NCBI RefSeq assembly: GCF_003012915.1 | Contig: NZ_CP027770.1 | Span: 2,170,001 to 2,234,000 of the forward strand | Source: Staphylococcus felis | GTDB taxonomy: Bacteria; Bacillota; Bacilli; Staphylococcales; Staphylococcaceae | Reading direction: 5' to 3' | DNA: 64,000 nucleotides | Shown here: positions 28,689-38,530 of the stretch, piece by piece | How the letters are laid out: each line of letters begins with the position of its first letter | How positions within the stretch are numbered: the stretch's first letter is position 1 | Notes under the pieces: model-generated | Told to the model about the DNA's origin: nothing | The model's database searches: none | The model's input: the letters and a program-made list of their open reading frames with translations, nothing else | Made by a program: the position numbers and the translations under genes

Positions 28689-29543
28689 TTACTTTTCTTT
28701 TGATGAATCATTATCAAATACTGGTCTTTCAATAGTTGAAGTGATACTTTTTAAGTCCTGAGAAAATTTGACAGCTAAGTAATGCACATCATGATAAAAT
28801 AAAAACCAATAGTCATTCATAGCATAATAGCTTGTTCTTCGTTCCTTTTCGCGTATAGACTGCATTGGATAATCGTCATAAGCTGTCACCCACAACGGGT
28901 TAACGTGAGCTGTCGTCGATAAAATATCGGCCATGTGCACTGCACTTTCATTCTCACTTTTAATTTCTATTATTGAATGTCCGTAACTATGACCTCCTGT
29001 ATGCGTCATTGTGATTCCAGGATAAGGCTCTACCTCATTTTCAAATAAAACTAACCGATTTTCATATGTGCCTTGGTTTTGTGTCCAATACGTAGCTCGG
29101 CTTCGAATATTTGGTGCTAAAAATTCATGATATTCATCTTGTTGAATAAAATGTAAGGCATTTTGAAATATCGCATTACCATTTCTATCAGTTAATCCTG
29201 TAGCATGATCAAAATGTAAATGCGTCATTAACACTAAATCAATATCATCTGGTGTTAAGTTATACATTTTTAAAGAATCTACAATACTTGACTCTTCTTT
29301 AACACCATAGTTTCTGAGTTGTTTATCCGTCAATTTACCATTCCCTATACCTGCATCAATCAATATGTTTTTTTCTCCCGTACGAATCAGAATAGGATGT
29401 GTTACCAGTGGCACTTGGTTGTTTGAATTAACAGGGTATCTTTTTTCCCATAGCGGTTTTGGGACAACACCAAATATTGCCCCACCATCCATTTGCGTGA
29501 AACCACCATTTAAAGCGTCAATTTGAAAATGCCCTATTTTCAT
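28689..29543 (-). CDS. Metallo-beta-lactamase fold hydrolase (YtnP-like)
   Basis: A 284-residue zinc hydrolase of the MBL fold. The signature THLHFDHATG lies near residue 107, and further ligands are in HTGGHSYGHSI near 195 and VHMADI near 214. Bacillus YtnP, the positional homologue, is a lactonase-type quorum-quenching enzyme; whether this one has that activity is inference. AGGGG is eight bases before ATG 29543; GTG and ATG codons just upstream are less well spaced. Confidence 0.8.
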   Translation of the reverse strand: MKIGHFQIDALNGGFTQMDGGAIFGVVPKPLWEKRYPVNSNNQVPLVTHPILIRTGEKNILIDAGIGNGKLTDKQLRNYGVKEESSIVDSLKMYNLTPDDIDLVLMTHLHFDHATGLTDRNGNAIFQNALHFIQQDEYHEFLAPNIRSRATYWTQNQGTYENRLVLFENEVEPYPGITMTHTGGHSYGHSIIEIKSENESAVHMADILSTTAHVNPLWVTAYDDYPMQSIREKERRTSYYAMNDYWFLFYHDVHYLAVKFSQDLKSITSTIERPVFDNDSSKEK

Positions 29544-29615
29544 TGTCATCACCCCTAATATTTATTTTAAAAGGCTTTATTAGCATTAATCAAATGTTAA
29601 ATCGATATTATTTAC

Positions 29616-29651
29616 ATAAAAAAACGACATCACCTTTTAAAAGTCATGTCG
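29616..29651 (-). terminator. Terminator after trmB
   Basis: On the minus strand CGACATGACT ... GGTGATGTCG forms an imperfect stem, followed by a run of seven T. It ends the kinase-like/trmB transcript. Confidence 0.7.
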
Positions 29652-29691
29652 CAATAGAGATTAATTTTTAAAGCCATTCTATAAAATATCA

Positions 29692-30330
29692 TTACTGATG
29701 AAATTTTGCTTCCATTCTATAAATTCTCGACCCTTTTTCTGAGAATTTATATTCATATTCAGTTGGAATATTATCACCAGTGTCTTCTTCATGAAGGTTA
29801 AGATTAATTTTTGTAAAATACATCCCAAATTCAGACATACTTTCAAGACTATACGCAAATAATCCTCTATTGTCAGTTTTAAAATGAATTTCACCATCAG
29901 TTGACAATATGTGCTGGTAGATTTCTAAAAAAGTATGATATGTCAACCTTCTTTTAGCATGTCTCTTTTTAGGCCAAGGATCTGAAAAGTTAAGGTAAAT
30001 GCGTTCAATCTCGTGAGGCTTAAAATATTCAGTGAGCTGAACAGCATCATTACACAGCAGCTTAATGTTTGTTAAATTTTGATCAATCACTTTATCTAAA
30101 ACCCGAATCATCACATTTTTATCGCGCTCAATAGATATGTAATTGATGTGAGGATTTTGTGATGCTAGTGTTGTAATAAATTTCCCCATACCTGAACCAA
30201 CTTCAATGTGAATAGGGTTGTCATTATTGAACCATTCACGAATAGATTGAGCATGATCTCCATCTAAATCGACACAATCTAAATGTTCCCTCAAATAATC
30301 TTCAGCCCATGGTTTGTTTCTCATTCTCAT
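29692..30330 (-). CDS. trmB: tRNA (guanine-N7-)-methyltransferase
   Basis: SAM-dependent enzyme making m7G46 in tRNA; 212 residues. SAM motif [14 protein letters not shown] near residue 39, acidic SIERDKNV near 66, and the TrmB signature [19 protein letters not shown] near 112. AAGGAG precedes the first ATG. The kinase-like gene ends 13 bases upstream, so both are one transcript, as in Bacillus (ytmP-trmB). Confidence 0.95.
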   Translation of the reverse strand: MRMRNKPWAEDYLREHLDCVDLDGDHAQSIREWFNNDNPIHIEVGSGMGKFITTLASQNPHINYISIERDKNVMIRVLDKVIDQNLTNIKLLCNDAVQLTEYFKPHEIERIYLNFSDPWPKKRHAKRRLTYHTFLEIYQHILSTDGEIHFKTDNRGLFAYSLESMSEFGMYFTKINLNLHEEDTGDNIPTEYEYKFSEKGSRIYRMEAKFHQ

Positions 30331-30343
30331 AAATTTTGGCTCC

Positions 30344-31135
30344 TTATATGAATATATTGCGGTTCATAACCTCATTTAAAAACTCTAACCACGTATTCAT
30401 ATCTTTGTATCGCTTATGTTCCTCATTCCACTGAACCATACCGATTGATTGTATCACAGCATACCACTTCATACGGCGCTTTAAATTCATAGATTCATTT
30501 ACACCATATGTATTGAACCATGGCGACCAACTATTTTCAGGAACATAGTTGTAAAGCAACATACCTATATCAATTGCTGGGTCAGCTATCATAGCCCCTT
30601 CCCAATCAACAAGGAATAATTCATCTTTATCAGATAATAACCAATTGTTATGGTTCACATCTCCGTGTACAACTGTATAAAAACGCGGATCAAATTCTGG
30701 CATATGCTCTTCTAAATAAATTAATGCTTTTCGTACAATGTGATGTGTCATGACTTCTCTAGAAAGTGACGCATTAATTTTTTTGAACATAATTTGTGGT
30801 GTAATAGGCTCCATACCCATGCGCTTTAGCATTGTTAATAAAGGCCGAGAGTCATGTATTTTCTTTAATAATAAAGCCACTCGATTTTGCTTCATTTCAT
30901 ATGAGCTTAATTCTCTTCCATTTTTCCAGTGTTGAGCGGTAACAACTTCACCTGTTTCAATTCGCTTAGTCCATACAAGCTTAGGAACGATGCCCTCGGC
31001 CGATAGTGCTGCAATAAAAGGATTTGAATTCCGTTTTAAAAATAATTTTTGCCCATCTTGTTCTGCCATATAAGCTTCACCTGATGCACCACCCGCTGAA
31101 TCAAGAGTCCAACCTAGCTGATAAAACTGCTCCAC
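30344..31135 (-). CDS. ytmP: Aminoglycoside/choline kinase-like phosphotransferase (YtmP)
   Basis: A 263-residue protein kinase-like fold. The catalytic loop is [13 protein letters not shown] near residue 152 and the metal-binding segment is [19 protein letters not shown] near 172. The substrate is unknown; family members phosphorylate small molecules such as choline or thiamine. The start is GTG, chosen because GAGGTG lies about eight bases upstream and the product then begins MEQFYQLGW. Co-transcribed with trmB. Confidence 0.82.
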   Translation of the reverse strand: MEQFYQLGWTLDSAGGASGEAYMAEQDGQKLFLKRNSNPFIAALSAEGIVPKLVWTKRIETGEVVTAQHWKNGRELSSYEMKQNRVALLLKKIHDSRPLLTMLKRMGMEPITPQIMFKKINASLSREVMTHHIVRKALIYLEEHMPEFDPRFYTVVHGDVNHNNWLLSDKDELFLVDWEGAMIADPAIDIGMLLYNYVPENSWSPWFNTYGVNESMNLKRRMKWYAVIQSIGMVQWNEEHKRYKDMNTWLEFLNEVMNRNIFI

Positions 31136-31165
31136 AACTTGTTCACCTCACTTCCAAATAGAAAA

Positions 31166-31190
31166 GGCTCATGAAACTAATTCAAGAGCC
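31166..31190 (-). terminator. Terminator after dat
   Basis: On the minus strand GGCTCTTGAA...TTCATGAGCC followed by TTTTCTATTT. It ends the pepV-dat transcript. The rest of the 215-base gap between ytmP and dat is AT-rich with no ORF. Confidence 0.75.
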
Positions 31191-31350
31191 ATATTTACAT
31201 CATCTTTTTACTTCATATTTCACGTACATACAATTAGCACTTATTAAAGATTTTATAATTAAAACATGATTTTTTCAACCAATAATGAAACACAAATTGT
31301 GTCTTTTTACCTTCTAAAAGAAATTAAACCGTCACAAATTTTTTAAATTT

Positions 31351-32202
31351 TTATGATACTGAATGTGAATCGATATATCTTTCAAATCCTTTTTGTAATT
31401 GGCGCGTGATAGCCCCTACGTTACCATCATTAACGTCTTCACCATCAATTTTTACAACAGGCATCACTTCTGCTGATGTACTAGAGATAAACACTTCATC
31501 AGCATCTTTCAAAAAGTCTACAGTGAAAGCTTCATCCTTAAAGATAATATTTTCATCTTCACAAATCCATTTAATAACTTGTCGTGTAATGCCGTTTAAA
31601 ATCAAGTGATTTGTAGGGTGTGAGTACACGATGCCATCTTTTATTGCATAGGCATTACTAGACGCACCTTCAGTCACAATGCCTTCTCGATGTTGAATCG
31701 CTTCTACAGCATTATATTTGGTTGCATATTCTTTAGCCAAAACATTTCCCAATAAGTTTAAACTTTTGATGTCACATCTTAACCAACGTATGTCCTCTGT
31801 TGTTACTACAGACACACCTTCATTTAATTCTTTGAATGGGCGTTGATAAGCAGTCGCAAATCCCGTTATTACAGGTTCTACTGGAGGAGTAGGAAATGCA
31901 TGGTTACGAGGAGAAATGCCTCGAGTGGCTTGAATATAAATCCCGCCATTACTTACATGATTTATCTCTGCTAATTCACGCACAAGACTTATTAAATCAT
32001 CTACAGAATCGTTTAAATCTAAACCAATTTCAGACGCACTTCTAAGCATTCTTTCAAAATGTTCGCGTGCTGTAAATAATTTCCCATCATAAATACGAAT
32101 ATACTCATAAATGCCATCACCAAAATTATAACCTCGATCGTTATAAGCTACAGTAGCTTCGTGCTCGTCGACAAACTTACCATTGATCAGTATTTTATTC
32201 AT
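31351..32202 (-). CDS. dat: D-alanine aminotransferase
   Basis: PLP fold-type IV enzyme exchanging amino groups between D-amino acids; supplies D-glutamate for the cell wall. 283 residues. Family motifs: [15 protein letters not shown] near residue 20, catalytic lysine in [15 protein letters not shown] near 145, and [13 protein letters not shown] near 177. The second of two adjacent ATGs is used; the ribosome site GGAGGG lies in the end of pepV, three bases upstream, so the two genes are coupled. Confidence 0.94.
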   Translation of the reverse strand: MNKILINGKFVDEHEATVAYNDRGYNFGDGIYEYIRIYDGKLFTAREHFERMLRSASEIGLDLNDSVDDLISLVRELAEINHVSNGGIYIQATRGISPRNHAFPTPPVEPVITGFATAYQRPFKELNEGVSVVTTEDIRWLRCDIKSLNLLGNVLAKEYATKYNAVEAIQHREGIVTEGASSNAYAIKDGIVYSHPTNHLILNGITRQVIKWICEDENIIFKDEAFTVDFLKDADEVFISSTSAEVMPVVKIDGEDVNDGNVGAITRQLQKGFERYIDSHSVS

Positions 32203-32205
32203 CAT

Positions 32206-33615
32206 CTATCCCTCCACACAAACTGCATATATAGCTTCTAAATAAATGCTCGTTGCATTAAATAATTGTTTTTTAGTAATATATTCATTCTTTTGATGCA
32301 TTAAATCAACAGAATCTTCAAACATAGCTCCAAAAGCAACACCTTTATCGAGATTACGCGCGTATGTTCCGCCTCCAATCGTAAATGATGGGCGCATGTC
32401 TCCAGTTTGATTACGGTATGCTGTCAATAATTTCTCAATAAAAGGATCTTCTGGGTTAACAAAATGTGGTTGTTGAATTTTTCCCATATCAATTTTGAAC
32501 CCGTCTTTGTTAATTTCTTTTTCAAACGCTTGAATAGACTGCTCAAAATGAAAGCCTTCTGGAAATCTTAAATTCACACCATATTTGCCACCTTGTTTAT
32601 TATCATATTGAATAACGCCTATATTCGTTGTGACATCACCCATATGATCTGTATGAAATTTCATGCCCATTTTTTCACCAAAATGAGAATCGAATAAATA
32701 CATATCACCGAACTCAGTCCATTTTTTAGCACTTTGGTTTAAGTTTAAAGTATTTAAAAAGTGGACTAAATACATACCTGCATTTACACCAATAGAAGGG
32801 TCCATTCCGTGAACAGCCACTCCGTTTACACTTAGTATTAATTTGCCACTATCCACCTCATAATGACCTTTAAGTTGATGCTCTTCTAAAAATGCTTCAA
32901 AATGCTGGATTGTATTAGTCATATTCTCTTTCACTAATACACTTGTAGTTGCAAGGTCAGGGACCATGTTGTATCGTTCACCAGATGAAAAATGCAATAA
33001 TTCAATTTCGGGCTCATCGTCATCTTGTGATAATGATGTTTGAACAAAATCAAACGTTGTAATTCCTTTTTCACCATGAATAAGAGGAAACTCTGCATCA
33101 GGTGCTATCCCAATTGTTGGCATTTCTTCTGTTTTAAAATAACGTTCTGTACATTTCCAATCAGACTCTTCATCTGTACCTATGATAATATGAATTCTTT
33201 TTTTCCAATCAACATTCATTTCGTTTAAAATTTTGACAGCGTAATATGCTGCAATAGTAGGTCCTTTGTCATCTAATGTACCACGTGCAATGATTTTATC
33301 TTCTGTAACGACTGGATCGAACGGATCAGAGTCCCAATCATTGCCAGCTGGTACGACATCAACATGGCCTAAGATACCAAACAATTCGTCACCTTTCCCT
33401 ACCTCAATACGCCCTGCTAAGTGATCCGTGTCATATGTATTAAATCCATCTCTTTTTGCAAGTTGATACATATATTCTAAAGCTGCTTTAGGTCCAGGAC
33501 CAACTGGAGCATCTTCTGTTGCTTCGCTGTCGTCTCTTACAGACTTAATCTTTAATAATCCATTCAAATCCTCAATCATTTGAGTTTCATATTCTTTTAC
33601 TTTTTCTCTCCACAT
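32206..33615 (-). CDS. pepV: Dipeptidase PepV
   Basis: M20-family zinc dipeptidase, 469 residues, the standard staphylococcal length. Metal ligands and catalytic residues: [12 protein letters not shown] near residue 85, [17 protein letters not shown] near 113, [14 protein letters not shown] near 148 and the late histidine in [19 protein letters not shown]. It releases amino acids from peptides and may take part in D-amino acid metabolism given its coupling to dat. ATG 33615 follows AAGGAAG; an upstream in-frame TTG is less likely. Confidence 0.94.
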   Translation of the reverse strand: MWREKVKEYETQMIEDLNGLLKIKSVRDDSEATEDAPVGPGPKAALEYMYQLAKRDGFNTYDTDHLAGRIEVGKGDELFGILGHVDVVPAGNDWDSDPFDPVVTEDKIIARGTLDDKGPTIAAYYAVKILNEMNVDWKKRIHIIIGTDEESDWKCTERYFKTEEMPTIGIAPDAEFPLIHGEKGITTFDFVQTSLSQDDDEPEIELLHFSSGERYNMVPDLATTSVLVKENMTNTIQHFEAFLEEHQLKGHYEVDSGKLILSVNGVAVHGMDPSIGVNAGMYLVHFLNTLNLNQSAKKWTEFGDMYLFDSHFGEKMGMKFHTDHMGDVTTNIGVIQYDNKQGGKYGVNLRFPEGFHFEQSIQAFEKEINKDGFKIDMGKIQQPHFVNPEDPFIEKLLTAYRNQTGDMRPSFTIGGGTYARNLDKGVAFGAMFEDSVDLMHQKNEYITKKQLFNATSIYLEAIYAVCVEG

Positions 33616-33795
33616 ACTAATCAACTTCCTTTATTATTTATGGTATTACAAACCATTTTACATGAATTATAAATTAAAAAACAGTGTAAACATGCCTTAT
33701 TTATCTCATTTTTCAAAAAATTTATAATACCTTTTTACGTATCTCTTGAGATATTTATTTTACTTTAGCAATATTAAAGTGTAGATTAAAGAAAA

Positions 33796-33828
33796 ACTGC
33801 CGACAAATTCAAAGTTCTTGTCGACAGT
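33796..33828 (-). terminator. Terminator upstream of pepV
   Basis: ACTGCCGACAA (33796-33806) pairs with TTGTCGACAGT (33818-33828) with one wobble; on the minus strand TTTTTC follows. It ends the transcript of the small gene at 33900. Confidence 0.75.
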
Positions 33829-33899
33829 AAAAAGGCGTTCAAATATTACTTCAGATAATCTTTTTATTAATTCTTTTTGTTATCTTGATTTAACTTTTC

Positions 33900-34280
33900 T
33901 TATGTTGAAGGGTGTAGATTGTTAGAAGGATCACCACCGCCTTCAGCATCAAATGTAGATTCCCTTTCTCCAGTTTGATGTGATTCATTAGCATTTAAAA
34001 TCGCTTCTTTTTTATTTGTTATAAACGTTTTCGGATCTTGCTTGACCTCATTAACATAAGCTTTCGGATCTTTTTTTACTTTATTAATCTCTTCATTAGC
34101 GACATCCGTAATTTGAGATGCCTTTTCTTGAGCTCGTTGTTTATATGATTCTGGATCTTCTTTGTATTTATGATATTCTTCTTTTAACTTGTCTCTATTT
34201 TGCTTTTTTGAAAGGACTACCGCTGCAACTGCAGTTCCAATCCCGATTACAGCTCTTAAAAAATTGTTTGATTTTGCCAT
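33900..34280 (-). CDS. Small YtxH-like protein with DP repeats
   Basis: A 126-residue protein of unknown function. A short hydrophobic N-terminal segment (FLRAVIGIGTAVAAVVLS) is followed by a lysine/glutamate-rich helical region with three copies of the unit K-x-D-P-x-x-(Y/F): KEDPESYKQ, KKDPKAYVNE and KQDPKTFITN. It resembles YtxH-type membrane-associated stress proteins. GAGGTG precedes ATG 34280. It stands alone between pepV and rsuA. Confidence 0.65.
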   Translation of the reverse strand: MAKSNNFLRAVIGIGTAVAAVVLSKKQNRDKLKEEYHKYKEDPESYKQRAQEKASQITDVANEEINKVKKDPKAYVNEVKQDPKTFITNKKEAILNANESHQTGERESTFDAEGGGDPSNNLHPST

Positions 34281-34364
34281 TTTTATCACCTCTATGCATT
34301 TTAATAAAAAAATACCCTTTAGTAACAGCTTTAAACATTTACTTTAAATTTTAAATAGATACAA

Positions 34365-35057
34365 TTATAAAAATAGTTGTAACTCTTCTGGCGTTAGTTT
34401 TCGATACGTGCCTGGTTTTAAGTTATCATCTAATTGAAGCGATCCAATCGCAATTCGTTTTAGAAAAAGGACTTCATTGTCAATCTTATGAAACATTCGC
34501 TTGATTTGATGGTATTTTCCTTCTTCTATTTTAACCAACGCTTCTTTTGGATTTGTTAAAATTTCAAGAGAAGCCGGTTTACATATACTATCTTTTAATT
34601 GCACACCTTCTTGAAAATAAGCACGATTTTGTTCAACTAAATCGTGTTTTGCTTGTACGTAATATGTTTTAGGCACTTTTTGATTTGGATTCATAATGCG
34701 ATGATTAAACTGTCCATCGTTAGTAATTAACAACAATCCTTCAGTATCTTTATCAAGTCGCCCAACAGGAAATAAATGAAGGTGACGATATTCGGTGATA
34801 AGATCTATTACAGTCTGATGAACATCATCCTCAGTTGCAGAGATAACCCCTTGAGGTTTATTCATCATAATATATACATACGGTTCATACTGCACACGTT
34901 CATTCATAAAGTACACCATATCCTGATTAGGGTCGATATGGGATTTTGCACTTTTTATTTTGTTGCCATTAATAGATACATGCCCCTTTTTGATACTATT
35001 TTTAATCTCATTTCGAGAACCATAACCCATCTGAGCTAAAAATTTATCAATACGCAT
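34365..35057 (-). CDS. rsuA: 16S rRNA pseudouridine synthase (RsuA family)
   Basis: A 230-residue pseudouridine synthase. An N-terminal S4 RNA-binding domain (MRIDKFLAQMGYGSRNEIKN) is followed by the catalytic domain with the aspartate in FPVGRLDKDTEGLLLIT near residue 100. The family modifies U516 of 16S rRNA; the exact target here is inferred. It overlaps the flippase stop by one base (TAATG), so the two are translationally coupled. Confidence 0.92.
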   Translation of the reverse strand: MRIDKFLAQMGYGSRNEIKNSIKKGHVSINGNKIKSAKSHIDPNQDMVYFMNERVQYEPYVYIMMNKPQGVISATEDDVHQTVIDLITEYRHLHLFPVGRLDKDTEGLLLITNDGQFNHRIMNPNQKVPKTYYVQAKHDLVEQNRAYFQEGVQLKDSICKPASLEILTNPKEALVKIEEGKYHQIKRMFHKIDNEVLFLKRIAIGSLQLDDNLKPGTYRKLTPEELQLFL

Positions 35058-36691
35058 TATAAAAACCCAACCTTATTTCGTATCTTATTCGGTATAGCAC
35101 CTAAGTATTTATCTGCTAATTGCGTTTTCATGACTATAACACCATAAACAACCGCTCCAATAAACGCACAAACGATTGTCATCATTAAAGCTCCCCACTG
35201 GCTTGTAGGAGAAACGAACAATCTCATCAATAACACAGTGCATTCTACAACGATCATCATCACAAAGCTATAGATTAATATTTTACTAATGTCATAAAAC
35301 GTTTCTCTAAAGTGAAAATGTGCGTACTTTTTCAGAATTATCATATTACATAAGATTGCGATACATAAAGCAATCGCTGTACTTACAATTGCACCTGCTG
35401 TTTGAAAAGCAATAATAAGCGGAAAGTTTAAAATTAATTTTACTATTATGGAACCAAGCACAATAAATACAGTGAGTTTCTGTTTATTAATACCTTGTAA
35501 CATTGAAGCAGTTACGCTAAATAATGAGATAAGCACTGCAACTGGTGCATAAATAAATAGCAAACGACTACCTTCAAAACTATATTCATAAAAAACGGTA
35601 TACAATGGTACAGCCAATGCCATAATCCCTAAGCTTGCTGGTACTGTAATAAACATAAGAACACCTAATGCGGTTCTTATTTGGCGATGCATTTCCTTAA
35701 AATTACCTTTTTCATACGTCTTAGTGATAAATGGAATTAAACTAATCGCAAACCCTGCAGCTAATGATGTAGGAATCATAACAATTTTATTAGTTGTCAT
35801 ATTTAACATGGTAAATAAACTATCTTGTAACCTTACTGCTACGCCAGCCATTCCAAGTGCATTATTGTGCGTTAATTGGTCAATAATCATGATTAACGGA
35901 AAATGCAAACTGACAATTACAAATGGAATACTATATGAAATAATTTCTTTATACATTGTTTGATAAGAGACATCAATGCCTGTATGGTCAGATTCTACCA
36001 TTTTGTTAATCCCTTTACGGCGTTTAATCCAATACCACCATAACGTTAAAATCCCTGTAATAGCCCCAATAGCAGCACCAAATGTAGCAATACCATTCGC
36101 AAATAATATACTGCCATCAAATACATTCAGGACTAAATAACTACCTATTAATATAAATAATATACGTGCAATTTGTTCTGTCACTTCTGATAATGCTGTT
36201 GGTCCCATTGACTGATAGCCTTGAAAAACACCTCTCCAAGTAGCTAAAACGGGTATAAAAATAACAACAAAACTAATTGTACGTATAATTGACGTAATTT
36301 GCTCAACAGTCCAACCTGCATCTTGATCAGTGTTATTTGCAATCGTTACAGAAGCAATTGAAGGTGAAAGGATATACAAAACTATAAATCCTAAAACACC
36401 TGTAATACTCATCACTATGAAGCTAGAGCGGTATAACTTTTGACTAACTCGATATGCCCCCATCGCATTGTACCTCGCAACATATTTAGATGCTGCTAGT
36501 GGCACACCAGCTGTAGCAACAGCAATCGCAATATTATACGGGCCATACGCGTAGTTAAATGGTGCTAAATGATCAGCACCACCTATAATTCGGTAAAAAG
36601 GAATAATATAAATAATTCCTAAAATCTTAGTAATTAGAATACTAAATGTTAATAAAAAGGTCCCTCTTACTAATTCCTTATTATCACTCAT
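35057..36691 (-). CDS. MOP-superfamily polysaccharide/lipid flippase (YtgP type)
   Basis: A 544-residue integral membrane protein with about 14 hydrophobic segments, of the MVF/polysaccharide transporter group (MurJ-related). Bacillus YtgP/Amj-type studies implicate the family in lipid II flipping; in staphylococci the lipid II flippase is usually named MurJ and belongs to this group. TKILGIIYIIPFYRIIG near residue 25 is the family N-terminal signature. ATG 36691 is preferred over the GTG just before it. It leads rsuA in an operon. Confidence 0.85.
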   Translation of the reverse strand: MSDNKELVRGTFLLTFSILITKILGIIYIIPFYRIIGGADHLAPFNYAYGPYNIAIAVATAGVPLAASKYVARYNAMGAYRVSQKLYRSSFIVMSITGVLGFIVLYILSPSIASVTIANNTDQDAGWTVEQITSIIRTISFVVIFIPVLATWRGVFQGYQSMGPTALSEVTEQIARILFILIGSYLVLNVFDGSILFANGIATFGAAIGAITGILTLWWYWIKRRKGINKMVESDHTGIDVSYQTMYKEIISYSIPFVIVSLHFPLIMIIDQLTHNNALGMAGVAVRLQDSLFTMLNMTTNKIVMIPTSLAAGFAISLIPFITKTYEKGNFKEMHRQIRTALGVLMFITVPASLGIMALAVPLYTVFYEYSFEGSRLLFIYAPVAVLISLFSVTASMLQGINKQKLTVFIVLGSIIVKLILNFPLIIAFQTAGAIVSTAIALCIAILCNMIILKKYAHFHFRETFYDISKILIYSFVMMIVVECTVLLMRLFVSPTSQWGALMMTIVCAFIGAVVYGVIVMKTQLADKYLGAIPNKIRNKVGFL

Positions 36692-36804
36692 CACACAAAC
36701 CTACCTACCTATTAATTTAAATTACTATTATAACACAATACGTTTATTATACACTCTATCATCCTATGTTAAAATTAAAACATCAATAATAAGGGAGTTT
36801 TTAT

Positions 36805-38058
36805 ATGCTATTTCAAACCATAGTCATCGGTGGTGGACCTAGCGGCATAATGGCAGCTATTTCTGCAAGTCAGCAAGGACAACAGGTTTTATTGTTAGAA
36901 AAGAAAAAGGGATTAGGTCGAAAACTTAAAATTTCAGGAGGTGGACGTTGTAATGTGACCAATCGTTTACCTCATTCTGAAATTATCAAAAACATTCCAG
37001 GTAATGGAAAATTTATGTATAGTCCCTTTTCTTTGTTTGACAATGAATCCATTATTGCATTTTTTCAAAATCGTGGATTACAACTTAAAGAAGAAGATCA
37101 TGGTCGAATGTTCCCTATTACAGACCAATCTCAAGATGTTCTTGATGTCTTAATAAAAGAATTAAAAAAGAATCATGTCATTATTCATGAAGAAACAAAA
37201 GTAACTAAAGTTCAAAGCAGTGATTCTAATTTTACTGTTACTTTAGAATCTGGTAAGCAATTTCATGCTAAATCCGTCATCATTGCGACTGGAGGCACTA
37301 GCGTCCCACAAACTGGTTCAACAGGTGATGGATATCATTTTGCAAAATCATTAGGTCATCAAATAACTGAATTGTTCCCAACTGAAGTACCTATCAAATC
37401 AAGTGAACCTTTTATAAAACAACAAATACTAAAGGGGTTAAGTTTAAAAAATGTCAGTTTATCTGTTCTTAAAAAGAATGGTAAAAAGAGAATCACTCAT
37501 ACAATGGACATGATATTCACCCATTTCGGTATAAGTGGGCCCGCCGCATTGAGATGTAGCCAATTTATATACAAGGAACAACAAAGCCAAAAGAAACAAA
37601 CTATAACTATGCAACTAGATGTTTTCCCAGATTTGACTGAAGATATGCTAAAACAGCACATTGTAAAACGTTTAAAAGAAGACCCCGATAAAATTATTAA
37701 AAATAGCTTAAAAGGGCTAATTGAAGAGCGTTACTTACATTTTATGATTCAGGAGAGTCAAATCAATTTAGACACAACTTATCATCATTTGAGCACACAA
37801 AATATTTCTGATTTAGTTAGAATGCTTAAAGGGTTTACTTTTACTGTGAATGGCACTTTATCATTAGAAAAAGCATTTGTCACTGGCGGTGGTGTATCCA
37901 TCAAAGAAGTCGTGCCAACAACCATGGAGTCAAAAATCACGCCTGGCTTATTCTTATGCGGAGAAGTTTTAGATATACATGGTTATACAGGTGGCTATAA
38001 CATTACCTGTGCGCTAGTTACTGGTTATGTGGCAGGTTATTACGCCGGATTAACTTAA
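36805..38058 (+). CDS. HI0933/YtfP-family flavoprotein
   Basis: A 417-residue FAD-dependent NAD(P) oxidoreductase-like protein of unknown physiological role. FAD site: VIGGGPSGIMAAISASQQG at 8-26, the signature KKKGLGRKLKISGGGRCNVTN near 33, ATGGTSVPQTGSTGDG near 165, and the C-terminal GEVLDIHGYTGGYNITCALVTG. GGGAG precedes the ATG. It diverges from the flippase and faces the rhodanese gene. Confidence 0.9.
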   Translation: MLFQTIVIGGGPSGIMAAISASQQGQQVLLLEKKKGLGRKLKISGGGRCNVTNRLPHSEIIKNIPGNGKFMYSPFSLFDNESIIAFFQNRGLQLKEEDHGRMFPITDQSQDVLDVLIKELKKNHVIIHEETKVTKVQSSDSNFTVTLESGKQFHAKSVIIATGGTSVPQTGSTGDGYHFAKSLGHQITELFPTEVPIKSSEPFIKQQILKGLSLKNVSLSVLKKNGKKRITHTMDMIFTHFGISGPAALRCSQFIYKEQQSQKKQTITMQLDVFPDLTEDMLKQHIVKRLKEDPDKIIKNSLKGLIEERYLHFMIQESQINLDTTYHHLSTQNISDLVRMLKGFTFTVNGTLSLEKAFVTGGGVSIKEVVPTTMESKITPGLFLCGEVLDIHGYTGGYNITCALVTGYVAGYYAGLT

Positions 38059-38103
38059 AAGTGTGATAACTTAAGTCCTTTCTGGCACTACAATAAATAA
38101 AAA

Positions 38104-38168
38104 GACTTGAGATGTAGTTCATATTCCTCCATAAAACAACTAGGATTAATACACTAACATCTCAAGTC
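38104..38168. terminator. Convergent terminator, flavoprotein / rhodanese
   Basis: GACTTGAGATGT (38104-38115) pairs perfectly with ACATCTCAAGTC (38157-38168) over a 41-base loop, between two convergent genes. The unusually long loop makes it less certain than the others. Confidence 0.5.
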
Positions 38169-38204
38169 CTATAGAATTAATCATTCAGAGCGGCTATTCC
38201 AGGT

Positions 38205-38516
38205 TTAAACACCTTTGTACTCTAATCCCTCATCACCAAACGCTTTCATACCGCCTTCTACATTTACTGCATCAATATCATGATGATTAAGGAAATTTAC
38301 AACGTTGGCACTTCTAACGCCGCCTGCACAAACAATGTAATACGTTTGATTAGAACTAAAATCTTTCAAATGATTTGGGATATCATTCATCGGAATATGC
38401 TTAGCATCAGGAATCATACCCATTGCAACTTCTTCATCTTCACGCACATCAATGATATTTACAGGTTCCGTACTCAGAATCATAGATTTTAATTCATCTG
38501 TTGTTATTGATTTCAT
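38205..38516 (-). CDS. Rhodanese-domain sulfurtransferase
   Basis: A 103-residue single rhodanese domain. IIDVREDEEVAMGMIPDAKHIP spans residues 18-39 and the active-site loop is YIVCAGGVRSANV near 65, with the persulfide-forming cysteine. It probably carries sulfur for thiolation reactions; the partner is unknown. The second ATG, six bases from AAGGAGG, is the likely start. It lies nine bases after leuS, so it may be part of the leuS transcript. Confidence 0.9.
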   Translation of the reverse strand: MKSITTDELKSMILSTEPVNIIDVREDEEVAMGMIPDAKHIPMNDIPNHLKDFSSNQTYYIVCAGGVRSANVVNFLNHHDIDAVNVEGGMKAFGDEGLEYKGV

Positions 38517-38530
38517 ATTCATCCTCCTTT

